A stretch of DNA of 64,000 nucleotides from Sunxiuqinia dokdonensis (lineage in GTDB: Bacteria > Bacteroidota > Bacteroidia > Bacteroidales > Prolixibacteraceae): NCBI RefSeq assembly GCF_001270965.1, contig NZ_LGIA01000159.1, positions 1-64,000 on the forward strand. Reading direction: 5' to 3'. The notes under the pieces are model-generated. The model saw only the letters and a program-made list of their open reading frames with translations, had not been told where the DNA came from and made no database searches. The stretch's first letter is position 1. Each line of letters opens with the position of its first letter. This document shows positions 24,950 through 35,455 of this stretch, piece by piece. The position numbers and the translations under genes are program-made.

Positions 24950-26641
24950 TTAGTACCCCGGATTCTGCTCCAAATTACTGTTAATCAAGATTTCTTTGGT
25001 TGGAATTGGCCAAAGGTATTGCTTGGTAGCATCAAAATCACGCTGTGCTAATCGTTTTATCATACCTGCGTTATACATGGGCGTAAAATCAGCCGCCCCA
25101 TCTTCGTCGATGTCTGGCGTTGAAGGGAAAAACCACAGTCCCGGATTTACTACTTTCTCGCGTAAGTCGTCAACATCAAGCATCCCATAAGTGTCTTTAT
25201 TGAGCACATTCTCTGCAATTCTCCAACGAATGATGTCCATATAGCGTGTTCCTTCAAAAGCAAACTCCATACGGCGCTCAGCTCGCAAAATTTTTCGCAA
25301 CTCAGTCTGATCTGTTGTTGTTACCGCAGGATATGCTGACAGGTTTGTATAATCAACCTGATAAGCCCGAGCACGTACTTGATTGATTGCATCCAAGACA
25401 GAGTCATCGATTTCGTTAAGTTCTATCTTCGCTTCCGCATACATTAAAAGGACATCTGCAAAACGCAAGATCATAATTTCATTCTCTGCTTTAAAGTCAT
25501 CTGACCAATCTTCATCAATACCCTTTTTCCAAACCAGTCCATTAAATGACGCATAAAGCGCGTTACTCCTTGTATCATTGTTTTTCTGGTAGCTCCCCGT
25601 TTTTAGGTTCAGCACATTTAACGAATCGGGATGGGGTTGGTAGATGTACCCCAAATGAGGAGTCTGAAACTCTACAATGGTTTCAGAACAACGAGGATCT
25701 CTGTTTTTAAAAGGTTCATGAGGATCAAACAAAGGAGACTCATCAATGGGGAGACCATCGGTACACAGAAATGAACATAATAGATCCCATGATGGATCCT
25801 TAGCCGCCCATCCTCCAGAATTACGGGTAATGTAATTTTTCGTGTCTCCAAAAAATTGATCCAATTCCACAGATCGCGGAATGGAGAAAATAGACTCTTT
25901 TGTGTTCTTTGTTTTTGATAGAAACAATTCTCCAAAGTCGGCATACAGCTCATAGGTTCCCAGCTCCATGCAAGCTTGAGCCGCATCACGAGCGACACTC
26001 CAATCTTCCATATATAACGCAATCCGTGCTTTCATGGCTAGCGCTGCACCTTTGGTCGCACGCTTGTTGGCACTACTACCATAACTTACAGGCAACTTCT
26101 CAGCTGCCGCGTCAAAATCGCTGTATATGTCCTGTAAAATTGTGGCTTTGTCAGTTTTCGATAATGTAAAGGACTCTTCCAAACCCAACACATTGGTGAA
26201 ATAGATAACGTCTCCCCAATGCGAGATCAATTTTGAATATTGGGCAGCTCTAACAAACCGGGCATCTCCTTCAAAAGCATCAAGTCTCGCCTGAGGCAGA
26301 ATATCTGACACTTTATCCAGATTTGCCAAAACGGTATTAGCACGCGAAATACATTTGTAGGAGTTTCGCCACCACTCAAGTACAGTTCCCCACTCTCCAT
26401 TGATGGTCGCCGAAGTTATTGGAGTTGTTCCTTCCCGATAAGTCCAGTCATCTGTCCATTCCGTATAATCAACTGGCCAGAATACTTCCCGATAGATGTC
26501 GTTAAGAGCCATGTCTATTTCAGTTTCCGACGAATACCAGCTCTCACTGGAACCTTCAGACAAGGGATTTAAGTTCAGATCAGTACAGGCGGTAATGAAA
26601 AGCACACCGATGGTTATAATAAATATAGATTTAATTTTCAT
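24950..26641 (-). CDS. SusD-like outer-membrane glycan-binding lipoprotein
   Basis: The 563-residue protein has a lipobox (ITIGVLFITAC) and the RagB/SusD layout: an N-terminal helical part (DMALNDIYREVFWPVDYTEW, SRANTVLANLDKV) and the C-terminal family motifs LRFADVLLMYAEAKIELNE and RKILRAERRMEFAFEGTRYMDIIRW. It caps the SusC channel and binds the glycan at the cell surface. I start at the ATG at 26641; a TTG three codons upstream is also possible. It begins 13 bases after the susC stop, so the two are cotranscribed. Confidence 0.93.
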   Translation of the reverse strand: MKIKSIFIITIGVLFITACTDLNLNPLSEGSSESWYSSETEIDMALNDIYREVFWPVDYTEWTDDWTYREGTTPITSATINGEWGTVLEWWRNSYKCISRANTVLANLDKVSDILPQARLDAFEGDARFVRAAQYSKLISHWGDVIYFTNVLGLEESFTLSKTDKATILQDIYSDFDAAAEKLPVSYGSSANKRATKGAALAMKARIALYMEDWSVARDAAQACMELGTYELYADFGELFLSKTKNTKESIFSIPRSVELDQFFGDTKNYITRNSGGWAAKDPSWDLLCSFLCTDGLPIDESPLFDPHEPFKNRDPRCSETIVEFQTPHLGYIYQPHPDSLNVLNLKTGSYQKNNDTRSNALYASFNGLVWKKGIDEDWSDDFKAENEIMILRFADVLLMYAEAKIELNEIDDSVLDAINQVRARAYQVDYTNLSAYPAVTTTDQTELRKILRAERRMEFAFEGTRYMDIIRWRIAENVLNKDTYGMLDVDDLREKVVNPGLWFFPSTPDIDEDGAADFTPMYNAGMIKRLAQRDFDATKQYLWPIPTKEILINSNLEQNPGY

Positions 26642-26654
26642 GATATTCAAGATT

Positions 26655-29600
26655 TTAGAATTTTACAGCTAGTCCAAAGATATATGACCCAGTAATTGGG
26701 TAACCACTGGACGAAACTTCAGGATCCCAGCCCCGTGGGTAATTATCGATGGTCAAAAAGTCTGACACGCTGGCGTAAACTCGAATGCTCTGAATGTCCA
26801 CTTTTTGCAAAAGCCGACCTGGAATGCTGTACCCTAGCGTAATATTCTTCAACCTCACATAACCACCGTCAATTAACCAGTAATCCGACATGGTGAAGTT
26901 ATTTCCCTCACTCGTCCTTGATAAACGTGGATAGCTGACATTTTGATTCTGCTCATCGCTGTTATATTTACTCCAGTAATCACCATCCAGGATCGCAGGA
27001 ATATGTCCCCAGTTCTCCATTAATGGTGTAACCATCAACCCTGAAAGTCTTGAATTCTGCTTTCCTATTCCTTGGAAAACCATTGAGAAATCAAAATTCT
27101 TATAGTCCAACATGATATTGGCTCCAAACATATAACGAGGTAATGATCCGCCTAATAAAGTTCGATCATATTCAGGAGAGATAATGCCGTCTGGGACACC
27201 CTCAGGGCCGCTAATATCTGCATACTTAATATCACCTGGCTTCACGGAAGAGTTCAATTTGGGAGATGCATCAACTTCTTCTTGTGTCTGGAAAAGACCA
27301 TCTGAAACGTAGCCATACCATTCATTAAATTCACTACCTTCCTTTTTGATTTGGCTGCCCAAGAATTCGGTCCCCCCCAAATCACCCATAACTGATTTAA
27401 AATCACTTAGGTTCGCCGACACAGAATACCCCAAGTCTCCAAGCCGGTCATTCCATCCTAGCTCAAGCTCCCATCCCTCAGTATTCATTTTTCCAGTATT
27501 TTGATCCGGATTGTCAAAACCAATATAATCGGGAATTTCCAAGGCTAGCAACATATCCTTGGTCGTCTTTTTATAATAGTCTCCAGTTATCCGTAATTTA
27601 TTGTCAAAAAATCCGGCATCAACTCCAATATCGATAGACTCTGTAGTTTCCCAGGAAATGTCTGAAATTGCATACCGTGTTTGAGCCGCCGTCTGAGCAG
27701 AAGTAACATTCGAACCTTGATAAAATAAGGCATCGGCAAATGCAATTGTAGCTTGGTAAGGATAATTACCAATTCTTTCATTTCCCAAACTACCCCATGA
27801 TCCTCTAAGTTTTAAATAGGATAATACTCCGAGGTTGTTCATGAAAGATTCCTCCGATACCACCCAGCCTGCAGAAAATGAAGGAAAAGATCCCCACCTG
27901 TAATCCTTATGAAATCTTGAGGAACCGTCATATCGAATATTAGCTTGTAAAAAATATCGATTACTGTAATTATACATGAATCGCCCAAAATACGAGCGAT
28001 ACGCATTTTCAGAAGCACTACCACTATTGTCCCGGAATTCAAGTGGTCCTAGATTCAAATAAGGGTATGAATCAAGCACATATTGCCCACGAGAAGCTCC
28101 TAAATTTTCGTCAAAAGCATAAAAATTCTCGTAACCAGCCATTAGGTTTAAACTGTGCTCTCCATATGCCTTGATATAGCTTCCGATCAACTGAGATGTA
28201 ACACTGTAACTATCATCCCTAGTTTCCTGTAAGCTGGTTTCAGAACCCCATTGCAAATAACCGCCAAACACCGTTGGGTCATCCCAGGCATAATAGGGGA
28301 CTTTTTTTCTGAAGTCCTTTGCCTTATCAAAATTCAATGTGGGCGCGACTATTGCCGATAACTTAAAACCGCTAAAAGGAGTCAGGTCAATAGAAAGTTT
28401 TCCTCCAACTTGATTATACCATCTGTTTTCGTATCCCCCATTTTTTAGCTGTCCGTAAATATTAGCACCTGTTTTCCCCTCAGCAACGCGACCATCCGAC
28501 CATTCAGCAGCATAAACTGGAGCTGAAATAAGCATATAGTACATCGGATCGATGCTGGCCAGGTTGGATATCGATCTTTTAAAGAAAGCATCGGCAGTTG
28601 CTGAAAGATATTTATTAACAGTAATATCATTGTTAAAGCGAGCAGTGATGCGCTCGTAAGAACGGCCATCATAAAGTGCGTCTGTTTTATCATACGCAAT
28701 GGAGGCTTTCGTGCGTATTGCCTTTGTTCCAGCAGTAATGCTCAGCACATGACTCTGCCGGGGAGCGCTATCTTTCAGTATTAAGTCAACCCAGTCAGTT
28801 ATCGGATAAAGATCAGGATTTTCGGCATTCAATGCATGATAGTTATCAACGACATCCTTCGTGTAGGTTGGGTATTCATTGTCATTATTTCCATTATCAT
28901 TCCACCTAAGTTCGTTTGTCATCTGCATATACCTGGTCACATCAACATAGTCCGGCATGGCAGTCGGCTTTTCAAATCCATAAGTGACATTGTAATCGAA
29001 ATTTAGTTCGCCGGATTTTGCTCTTTTGGTTGTAACCAATATGACACCAGCAGCAGCACGGGATCCATAAATAGATGCTGAAGCCGCATCCTTCAATACG
29101 GAAATACTCTCTACATCATTGGGGTTGACGTCGTTAATGCCACCTACAGGGACGCCGTCGACGATCACCAGCGGATTACTCTCACCAATAGAAGTTATTC
29201 CACGGATACGAATGGTTGCTGTAGAACCAGGTGCATTGTTATTTCGAGTTACCATCACCCCAGACATAGCGCCCTGAAGCGCCTGAGAAATCTGGGTAGA
29301 CTGGCGGCTTGCTATTGCTTCCCCCTGAACAGACCCGACAGCTCCTGTTAAGTCACTCTTTTTAACAGAACCATAACCAATCGCAACAACTTCCTCTATG
29401 CCAATGGATTCTTCCTCCAAAGACATATTGATCACGGTTTGTCCGTCCACTTCTTCTTCAACCGTCCGCATCCCAACAAACGAAAAGACAATCGTTGCGT
29501 CTGCGGTCACGTTTGATAAATCATAATTTCCATCGAAATCAGTGATCGTGCCGATTGTTGTTCCTTTTATTACAACAGTTACTCCGGGGAGCGGCTCACC

Positions 29601-30029
29601 CGAGGAGTCAGTCACCTTTCCGGTCAGTGTTACCGTCTGCTGGCTCAATACACCTCCAGCCTCGCGCCGTGGACTGATAACAATGTCCTTATCGAGCATA
29701 TAAAACGAAAGATTAGTCCCTTGTAAAATTTTCTCAAGTATGACTTCAACCTGTAAGTTTTTGTATTCTGCCGAGACTCGCCGGTCAACAGGAATCTGGT
29801 CCGTTTTGTAGAAGAAATCATAATCCGTTTGTTCATGAATGATGGCGAAGGCTTGCTCAAGCGACACATCGTCCAATTTCAGACTAAGCCTGGTTTGCTG
29901 TGAGTAAACCGAGGCGGACACACGGAAAACAAGAATCAATGTAAGAAAAATCGTCAGGCGCATAATTAGCCAGGTTTTTTGGATCTTATTCCTTTTATAG
30001 GGAATAGGTCCGATTAACATTTTTTTCAT
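26655..30029 (-). CDS. SusC-like TonB-dependent transporter with STN signalling domain
   Basis: The 1124-residue protein carries a signal peptide, then an STN domain (about residues 48-120, SLKLDDVSLEQAFAIIHEQ to FYMLDKDIVI). A carboxypeptidase-like regulatory domain follows (VTLTGKVTDSSGEPLPGVTVVIKGT), then a TonB box (IEEVVAIGYGSVKK), plug (SQISQALQGAMSGVMVTR) and barrel. The STN domain is the part that talks to FecR-type anti-sigma factors, which fits the fecR and sigma genes just upstream. The transporter would import an oligosaccharide, perhaps an alpha-galactoside given the GH36-like gene. Confidence 0.95.
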   Translation of the reverse strand: MKKMLIGPIPYKRNKIQKTWLIMRLTIFLTLILVFRVSASVYSQQTRLSLKLDDVSLEQAFAIIHEQTDYDFFYKTDQIPVDRRVSAEYKNLQVEVILEKILQGTNLSFYMLDKDIVISPRREAGGVLSQQTVTLTGKVTDSSGEPLPGVTVVIKGTTIGTITDFDGNYDLSNVTADATIVFSFVGMRTVEEEVDGQTVINMSLEEESIGIEEVVAIGYGSVKKSDLTGAVGSVQGEAIASRQSTQISQALQGAMSGVMVTRNNNAPGSTATIRIRGITSIGESNPLVIVDGVPVGGINDVNPNDVESISVLKDAASASIYGSRAAAGVILVTTKRAKSGELNFDYNVTYGFEKPTAMPDYVDVTRYMQMTNELRWNDNGNNDNEYPTYTKDVVDNYHALNAENPDLYPITDWVDLILKDSAPRQSHVLSITAGTKAIRTKASIAYDKTDALYDGRSYERITARFNNDITVNKYLSATADAFFKRSISNLASIDPMYYMLISAPVYAAEWSDGRVAEGKTGANIYGQLKNGGYENRWYNQVGGKLSIDLTPFSGFKLSAIVAPTLNFDKAKDFRKKVPYYAWDDPTVFGGYLQWGSETSLQETRDDSYSVTSQLIGSYIKAYGEHSLNLMAGYENFYAFDENLGASRGQYVLDSYPYLNLGPLEFRDNSGSASENAYRSYFGRFMYNYSNRYFLQANIRYDGSSRFHKDYRWGSFPSFSAGWVVSEESFMNNLGVLSYLKLRGSWGSLGNERIGNYPYQATIAFADALFYQGSNVTSAQTAAQTRYAISDISWETTESIDIGVDAGFFDNKLRITGDYYKKTTKDMLLALEIPDYIGFDNPDQNTGKMNTEGWELELGWNDRLGDLGYSVSANLSDFKSVMGDLGGTEFLGSQIKKEGSEFNEWYGYVSDGLFQTQEEVDASPKLNSSVKPGDIKYADISGPEGVPDGIISPEYDRTLLGGSLPRYMFGANIMLDYKNFDFSMVFQGIGKQNSRLSGLMVTPLMENWGHIPAILDGDYWSKYNSDEQNQNVSYPRLSRTSEGNNFTMSDYWLIDGGYVRLKNITLGYSIPGRLLQKVDIQSIRVYASVSDFLTIDNYPRGWDPEVSSSGYPITGSYIFGLAVKF

Positions 30030-30078
30030 AAATTTGAAGTGCTTAAAGTTTAAGTTATTAATGAAATGACTTAGATTA

Positions 30079-30110
30079 AGAACGGGGAATGGTGGTACAT
30101 TCTCCGTTCT
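30079..30110. repeat. 13-bp hairpin between fecR and susC
   Basis: AGAACGGGGAATG (30079-30091) and CATTCTCCGTTCT (30098-30110) pair with one mismatched position (a wobble in one orientation) around a six-base loop. It stands just after the fecR stop. It probably ends or attenuates the sigma/fecR transcript, with the sigma-dependent susC promoter expected nearer 30030-30075; no promoter motif was assigned. Confidence 0.55.
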
Positions 30111-30121
30111 AACTTTTATTA

Positions 30122-31129
30122 TTAGTTCTTAGTTTGTTTCGCTTCTTTTACTTTACTGATTTTTACTTTCTCCATATTAATTTCATAATTGATTGGAATG
30201 GAATACCCTAGCAAGGTCAGGAAGTGCTGGATTGAATTATTTCGTTTGATAACACCTGAAAAATTCATCAACTCAAAATCTTCTTTACTGTAAATCAACT
30301 CAACGTCATACCACCGCTCAACGACTTTAAAAACTTCAATTAAGTCCTCATCAACAAATTCGTAACGCCCATCTTTCCACGAATCGAAGTTTGATGGATT
30401 GACTTTTTTAAGGGTGAGATCGCCTGTCGCTTTGTCCAATTCGGTTTGTTCACCCGGCGAAATGGCTAGCTTCCCTTTCTTGGTTTGAAGGGTAATCTTA
30501 CCGGTGTTCAATGTCGTTTGAATAACCGAAGAATTGGGATAGGCTCGGACATTGAAAGAAGTACCCAAAACCTCAATCGTCTGACCTTCAACCTTAACTT
30601 TAAAAGGATGTTTAGCATCTTTGGCAACTTCAAAAAAGGCCTCCCCACTTAGCTTAACCACGCGCTCATCGCCCGTGAAAATCGATGGAATTTCTATTGT
30701 TGATTCAGAGTTGAGCCAAATTCGTGATCCATCAACCAAAAATATTTGATTAATCTGTCCCTTAGGAACAGAAACCTCTCGCATTTCCACTTCATGAGCC
30801 AGCTGTTCCTGATTTAAATATTGAGACTGAATGAGCCAACTAGATACGAAAGCGAATACGAATACAGCGGCAACTTTTATGTAGGGCAGAACAACTAATT
30901 TTGTCTGCTTGGCTTTCCGAATTCGTTTATGCAATTTTCTACTCTCAATTTCAGGAGAATAATTCTTCGAATCTTTCACCAAATCATAAGAATCCCAGAT
31001 ATCTTTTTCCTGATAAAACTCTTTTCGCTCGGCAGGATGGTCTTGCAGCCATTGGAAAAGAACTTGATCTTCTTCCTGCCTCGATTCCTTTCGGATATAT
31101 TTTGATTTTATCTCTTCAATGTTTCCCAT
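30122..31129 (-). CDS. FecR-family anti-sigma factor
   Basis: The 335-residue single-pass membrane protein has a cytoplasmic helical N-terminus (about residues 1-78). A membrane segment follows at about 83-100 (IKVAAVFVFAFVSSWLI), then a periplasmic FecR domain (VSVPKGQINQIFLVDGSRIWLNSES, RVVKLSGEAFFEVAKDAKHPFKVK, GTSFNVRAYPN). The C-terminal part (DEDLIEVFKVVERWYDVELIY) resembles the STN-like end common in Bacteroidetes FecR. It should hold the adjacent sigma factor inactive until the SusC STN domain signals substrate binding. Confidence 0.93.
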   Translation of the reverse strand: MGNIEEIKSKYIRKESRQEEDQVLFQWLQDHPAERKEFYQEKDIWDSYDLVKDSKNYSPEIESRKLHKRIRKAKQTKLVVLPYIKVAAVFVFAFVSSWLIQSQYLNQEQLAHEVEMREVSVPKGQINQIFLVDGSRIWLNSESTIEIPSIFTGDERVVKLSGEAFFEVAKDAKHPFKVKVEGQTIEVLGTSFNVRAYPNSSVIQTTLNTGKITLQTKKGKLAISPGEQTELDKATGDLTLKKVNPSNFDSWKDGRYEFVDEDLIEVFKVVERWYDVELIYSKEDFELMNFSGVIKRNNSIQHFLTLLGYSIPINYEINMEKVKISKVKEAKQTKN

Positions 31130-31198
31130 TTCAAACAGGTGTGTTTACCTAATTGATCGGTAAGTCGATCTCAACCCTACCTGGGAAATGCAAAAAAG

Positions 31199-31786
31199 TT
31201 ATTTTACTGATGAAGAAAAGCAGGAAGGAAAGAGAACCAGCAATGGAAGATAGTCTTTCAATTGCACACGAATTATTTGTAAAGCCTTGGAAATATGCTT
31301 CTCCACCATCTTAACGCTAACTCCAAGCTCTGCGGCAATTTCTTTGTGCATCTTATCTTGAAAACGGCTCATAACAAAAACCTCACGGCATTTCTCAGGT
31401 AGCGCTTCAATGGCTTGTTGCAGTTGCATTTGCAATTCTTTTTCGATCAAACTTGAAGCTCCACTCGAATAAAAAAGAATTTCATCTTCACGCATTTGCG
31501 ATACAACCTCTTCCTGATAGCGACTTCGAACTTTTTGCTTCTCCAGGTGCTGCAAACATTTATTTCGAACCATAGTAAACAACAGACCATTTAGCGAGCT
31601 GGAAACATTTAAGCTTTGGTCTTCCCACAACTTGAAGAATACATCCTGAACAACATCTTTAGCAACCTCCTGGTCTACAAATTTCAAAGCATAATAGAAT
31701 AACGGCTGACTATATTCTTGAAACAACAGACTGAGATTTAAATGTCCATTATCAAGGTAAAGTTGCTTATTTCGACTGGCATTCAT
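31199..31786 (-). CDS. ECF sigma factor (FecI-like, RpoE family)
   Basis: The 195-residue sigma-70-type factor shows region 2 (LLFQEYSQPLFYYALKFVDQ, VVQDVFFKLWED) and region 4 with a helix-turn-helix (LPEKCREVFVMSRFQDKMHKEIAAELGVSVKMVEKHISKAL). The gene order sigma, fecR, susC, susD is the standard cell-surface signalling arrangement in Bacteroidota, so it most likely drives transcription of this PUL. The C-terminal tail ends in a hydrophobic patch (LPLLVLFPSCF). The 277 bases to the next gene on its upstream side hold no gene I can support. Confidence 0.93.
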   Translation of the reverse strand: MNASRNKQLYLDNGHLNLSLLFQEYSQPLFYYALKFVDQEVAKDVVQDVFFKLWEDQSLNVSSSLNGLLFTMVRNKCLQHLEKQKVRSRYQEEVVSQMREDEILFYSSGASSLIEKELQMQLQQAIEALPEKCREVFVMSRFQDKMHKEIAAELGVSVKMVEKHISKALQIIRVQLKDYLPLLVLFPSCFSSSVK

Positions 31787-32063
31787 CCAAGTTGGTTTTG
31801 GGTTAAAGTTTAAAGAAATAAATTCGAAATCAAAATTGCAATCTTCTTTAGTTTACAAAGAATTCCATTTTCTTCTCTGTATGCTACTTTAGTTTCCTCT
31901 CAGAACTTACACGCCGAAATCACCAGACCGTAGCTGTGCAATCTTTTCCCCGCTCGCAGGAAAACTCGAATTCAACATTTTGAAAGCTCCGTTATCTGAT
32001 CGGAGACATGCTGTTGAAGCAATCGCAACATCAATTCGAAATCATACTTCATTATCCTCAAGT

Positions 32064-35057
32064 TTAGATCGTTTCATTCATTTTCTTATAGACCTTCTTC
32101 ATCATCAATTCTTTCACTAAGTCGCCAAATATTTTGTCTTCCAAGATTTTTTCAAATATCTCTTGGTTTTGGTCCATTCGTCCGATCAGTTTGTCAATGA
32201 ACTTGTCGTTGAATGCGAATTTAAAGGTGTCGATTTGATTTACTTTGGCCTGTGTTTGCAAGGTTTCATCTTCCATCAGTTCTGCTTCTATCTGGTCAAA
32301 GAAAAGTTTGTCTGCTTCTTCAAATTCGGTTCCAAAACGGTCATTCAGCACGTTGATGATTTCAGACAGCAGCGCCTCTTCTTCCGGGCCACGTTTTAAC
32401 CCAGCTTCTAACGTTCCGCTGAGTTCGCCTTCTTCACCTTTTTGTAACTCGATTGAGCCGTCTTTTATCTTCTGTAAACGGTAATATTCCAAAGCCACTT
32501 CATCATCCAAATGCAAGGATTCCGATAGTTCTCGCTTCGGTAGTCTGGTTTGTAGCAGCTTGGCATAGGCGTAAAACTTCTCAAATTCTGAATCAATAAA
32601 AGGCATAATCTGAGAAAGGAACGCATACAGGTTTGTCCAGGATCGCAATCCCTTTTTGAATTCGTCCTGTTTCTCTTCTTCTGTGATTTCTTTATACCTG
32701 TCAACAGCGGGGTCGGTGAAAGCGTACAGATGCTTTTGCTGTTTTGGATTGCTCAGCTTTGTCTTAGGATCAAAATACACATTGGCAAAGGCTTCAATTT
32801 CTTGTGTCCAATACACTTGAAATTCATCTAATCTTACTTTCAGGTCATACAAATGGTTGATGTCCGTCTCTTCAGTGACGGAAGTAACTTCGTAGTAGGG
32901 TTGAAAAGAATCTAAAATGGTTTGCCTATCGTTGGCGAAATCCAATACAAAGGTATCTTCCTTGCCAGGGCAAGTTCTATTCAATCTTGAAAGCGTTTGA
33001 ACAGCTTTTACTCCTGACAGCTTTTTATCAACATACATCGTATGCAGTAAAGGCTGGTCAAAGCCTGTTTGGTATTTGTCGGCAACAATCAGAATTTTGT
33101 ATTCGTCTTTGTCGAAAATGGTCGGCAGTTCTTTTTCGCTGTAGCCTGTCATTTCAGGTTCCGAAACGCCATCAGGAGTATTGCCATCAACAACTTTTCC
33201 TGAAAAAGCGACCAGGATTTTAATCTCCTTGTCATAGCCCAATTTTTTGATGTACCGCTCGAATTCTTCGTAATAACGTTTAGCATGAAGCCTTGAACCA
33301 CAAACCAACATGGCTTTGGCTTTTCCTCCGATTTTTTTGGAAACAATATCTCTGAAATGCTCTAAAATTATTTCAGTTTTTTGTGCCAGGTTGTGTGGAT
33401 GCAGCGATACATATTTCCCTATCGCTTTTGCCGCTTTTTTCTTGTTCAGATTTGGGTCTTCTTCAATCGCTTTTGTCAGTTTGAAGTAGAGTTCATACGT
33501 GGTATAATTCTGCAACACATCCAAAATAAAGCCTTCCTCAATGGCTTGACGCATGGAATACAAATGGAAGGGCTTAGGCTTTTCGTTGTCGTCCTTGTCA
33601 CCAAAAACTTGCAGGGTTTTATACTTTGGTGTTGCAGTAAACGCAAAGAATGAAATATTGGCTTGCTGACCTCTAGCTGCTGCTGACCGTTCAATTTGCT
33701 CTCTAACAAAATCGTCGCCTGTATAATCCTCTTCCAAATCGTTTTTGGTGGCATCTTCCAGTGATTTTGCAGCCAATACCTCTTTGAGTTTTTTACTGGC
33801 TTCGCCGCCTTGCGAGCTATGCGCTTCATCAATAATCACAGCATATTTGCGGTCGGGCAATTCACCAACCTTGTCTACTATAAAAGGGAATTTCTGCAAA
33901 GTCGTAATGATGATATTCGTGCCATACCCCAAAGCAGATGCCAACTGAGTGCTGTCTTTGTCTATTTTCTGAACGACACCGGTTTTGTGTTCAAATTGGT
34001 AAATGGTATTCTGCAATTGCTGGTCAAGAACTTTTCTGTCGGTTACTACGATAACGGAATCAAAAATCCGCACATCCAAAGCATTGTGCAAACTTGATAA
34101 ACGGTAGGCCAACCAAGCAATGGAATTACTTTTTCCTGATCCTGCCGAATGTTGAATCAAATAGTTTTTCCCTGTTCCAACTTCCAATACTTTTTCGCTA
34201 ATCTTTCTTACTGCATCCAATTGGTGGAATCGTGGAAAAATCAGTTTTTCTTTCTTGTATATTCTGCCTTCTGATTTAAATTCTTCGGTTTGCAGATGCA
34301 CAAAACGTTGAATGATTTCCATCCAACTGTCTTTTTGCAGAATGTTTTCCCACAGATAGGCGGTGCGGTAACCATCAGGATTTTGTGGATTGCCTTTACC
34401 ATTGTTTGCACCTTTGTTGAATGGTAGCCAGTAGGTTTTGCTTCCGTCCAGTTTGGTGGTCATGAATACTTCGTCTTGGTCAACCGCAAAGTGAACCAAC
34501 GCCCGCTTTTTAAATGCAAAAAGAATTTCCCTGTTATCTCTGGTGCTGCTGTATTGCTTTAAGGCATTGCCTACATTCTGACCTGTAAACTGATTTTTAA
34601 GTTCCAAAGTAGCCACTGGAATACCATTAAGCGAAAGCAATACATCAACCGAGTTTTTGTTTTTGGTGCTGTAATAGATTTGGCGGTAGACCTTCAGCTT
34701 GTTTTTGTTGTATAATTCCACCGCATCAGGATTTAAGCCCGAAGCAGGCTGAAAATATGCCATTTGAAAACGTACCCCATAATCGGTAAAGCCATTGCGA
34801 AGCACATCCAAGCAACCCCGTAAATCTAATTCCTTGTACAATCGTTGTATCACCCGGTTGTCAGAATCTGCTCCATGAATGGCAGCTATTTTTGCCCAAC
34901 GCTTGGGTTGTGATTCTTGTAAAAATTGAATCACCTCGTATTTAAACAAGCCCAGCTCAGGGCTGTAATCCGGGGAATTGCCTTCGGTGTAGCCACCATT
35001 TTCAACAAGTGCCTGTACAAGTGCTGTTTCAAAAGTTTGTTCGGTTGTGATGCTCAT
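32064..35057 (-). CDS. hsdR: Type I restriction enzyme, R subunit (HsdR)
   Basis: This is the translocating nuclease subunit, 997 residues, of usual length. The N-terminal nuclease motif is D138 with E152-L-K154 (VDVLLSLNG, ATLELKNQ). Walker A, AGSGKS, is at about 305-310 and the DEAH box (VIIDEAHSS) at about 410-413. Downstream helicase motifs include VADKYQTGFDQPLLHTMYVDK and TLSRLNR. It cleaves DNA lacking the methylation set by HsdM/HsdS. It lies 11 bases after a small GIY-YIG-fold gene and at the distal end of the restriction operon. Confidence 0.96.
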   Translation of the reverse strand: MSITTEQTFETALVQALVENGGYTEGNSPDYSPELGLFKYEVIQFLQESQPKRWAKIAAIHGADSDNRVIQRLYKELDLRGCLDVLRNGFTDYGVRFQMAYFQPASGLNPDAVELYNKNKLKVYRQIYYSTKNKNSVDVLLSLNGIPVATLELKNQFTGQNVGNALKQYSSTRDNREILFAFKKRALVHFAVDQDEVFMTTKLDGSKTYWLPFNKGANNGKGNPQNPDGYRTAYLWENILQKDSWMEIIQRFVHLQTEEFKSEGRIYKKEKLIFPRFHQLDAVRKISEKVLEVGTGKNYLIQHSAGSGKSNSIAWLAYRLSSLHNALDVRIFDSVIVVTDRKVLDQQLQNTIYQFEHKTGVVQKIDKDSTQLASALGYGTNIIITTLQKFPFIVDKVGELPDRKYAVIIDEAHSSQGGEASKKLKEVLAAKSLEDATKNDLEEDYTGDDFVREQIERSAAARGQQANISFFAFTATPKYKTLQVFGDKDDNEKPKPFHLYSMRQAIEEGFILDVLQNYTTYELYFKLTKAIEEDPNLNKKKAAKAIGKYVSLHPHNLAQKTEIILEHFRDIVSKKIGGKAKAMLVCGSRLHAKRYYEEFERYIKKLGYDKEIKILVAFSGKVVDGNTPDGVSEPEMTGYSEKELPTIFDKDEYKILIVADKYQTGFDQPLLHTMYVDKKLSGVKAVQTLSRLNRTCPGKEDTFVLDFANDRQTILDSFQPYYEVTSVTEETDINHLYDLKVRLDEFQVYWTQEIEAFANVYFDPKTKLSNPKQQKHLYAFTDPAVDRYKEITEEEKQDEFKKGLRSWTNLYAFLSQIMPFIDSEFEKFYAYAKLLQTRLPKRELSESLHLDDEVALEYYRLQKIKDGSIELQKGEEGELSGTLEAGLKRGPEEEALLSEIINVLNDRFGTEFEEADKLFFDQIEAELMEDETLQTQAKVNQIDTFKFAFNDKFIDKLIGRMDQNQEIFEKILEDKIFGDLVKELMMKKVYKKMNETI

Positions 35058-35068
35058 ATGGTTTAGGG

Positions 35069-35398
35069 TTACGTATCAAATAGGTGGTTCTTTTTTATTC
35101 TCAGCCCATCCTCAAACGATTTCATCTCGTGTTTGGAAAGAAATGCCAATGTTCGGTATTGAATATCATTAATATTCTCAAGGACGTATTCTCTTTTCAA
35201 CCGATTTTTTCTTGTGCCTTGGCCTAATGGTTCAGGAAGGAGGCTGGACATTCTGTATGCCAGATGATTCCCCGAACCAAATAATACAAGTTCATTTGTA
35301 CGGATATTTCTAAGTTGATAAATACCGTACCCCCAGGGAGCATACAGGTATTCGCCTTCTCTGGGGTCAGGAAATTTTATCCATTCAGTCCATTCCAT
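35069..35398 (-). CDS. Small degenerate GIY-YIG-fold protein between hsdS and hsdR
   Basis: The 109-residue protein shows the outline of a GIY-YIG nuclease domain: G25-I-Y27, then L39-F-G41 in place of YIG, with R49 in NHLAYRM and E96 in KSFEDGLR at the spacing of the family's catalytic Arg and Glu. The changed YIG motif leaves nuclease activity uncertain. Its start follows a 121-base gap after hsdS and its stop is 11 bases before hsdR, so it is probably cotranscribed with hsdR. It could assist or limit the restriction subunit; this is inference. Confidence 0.6.
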   Translation of the reverse strand: MEWTEWIKFPDPREGEYLYAPWGYGIYQLRNIRTNELVLFGSGNHLAYRMSSLLPEPLGQGTRKNRLKREYVLENINDIQYRTLAFLSKHEMKSFEDGLRIKKNHLFDT

Positions 35399-35455
35399 AA
35401 CTTAGTCGGTTCTTCTGAGTTTTCTTCTCGATTTCTCTTTTTTTATGTCATTTGG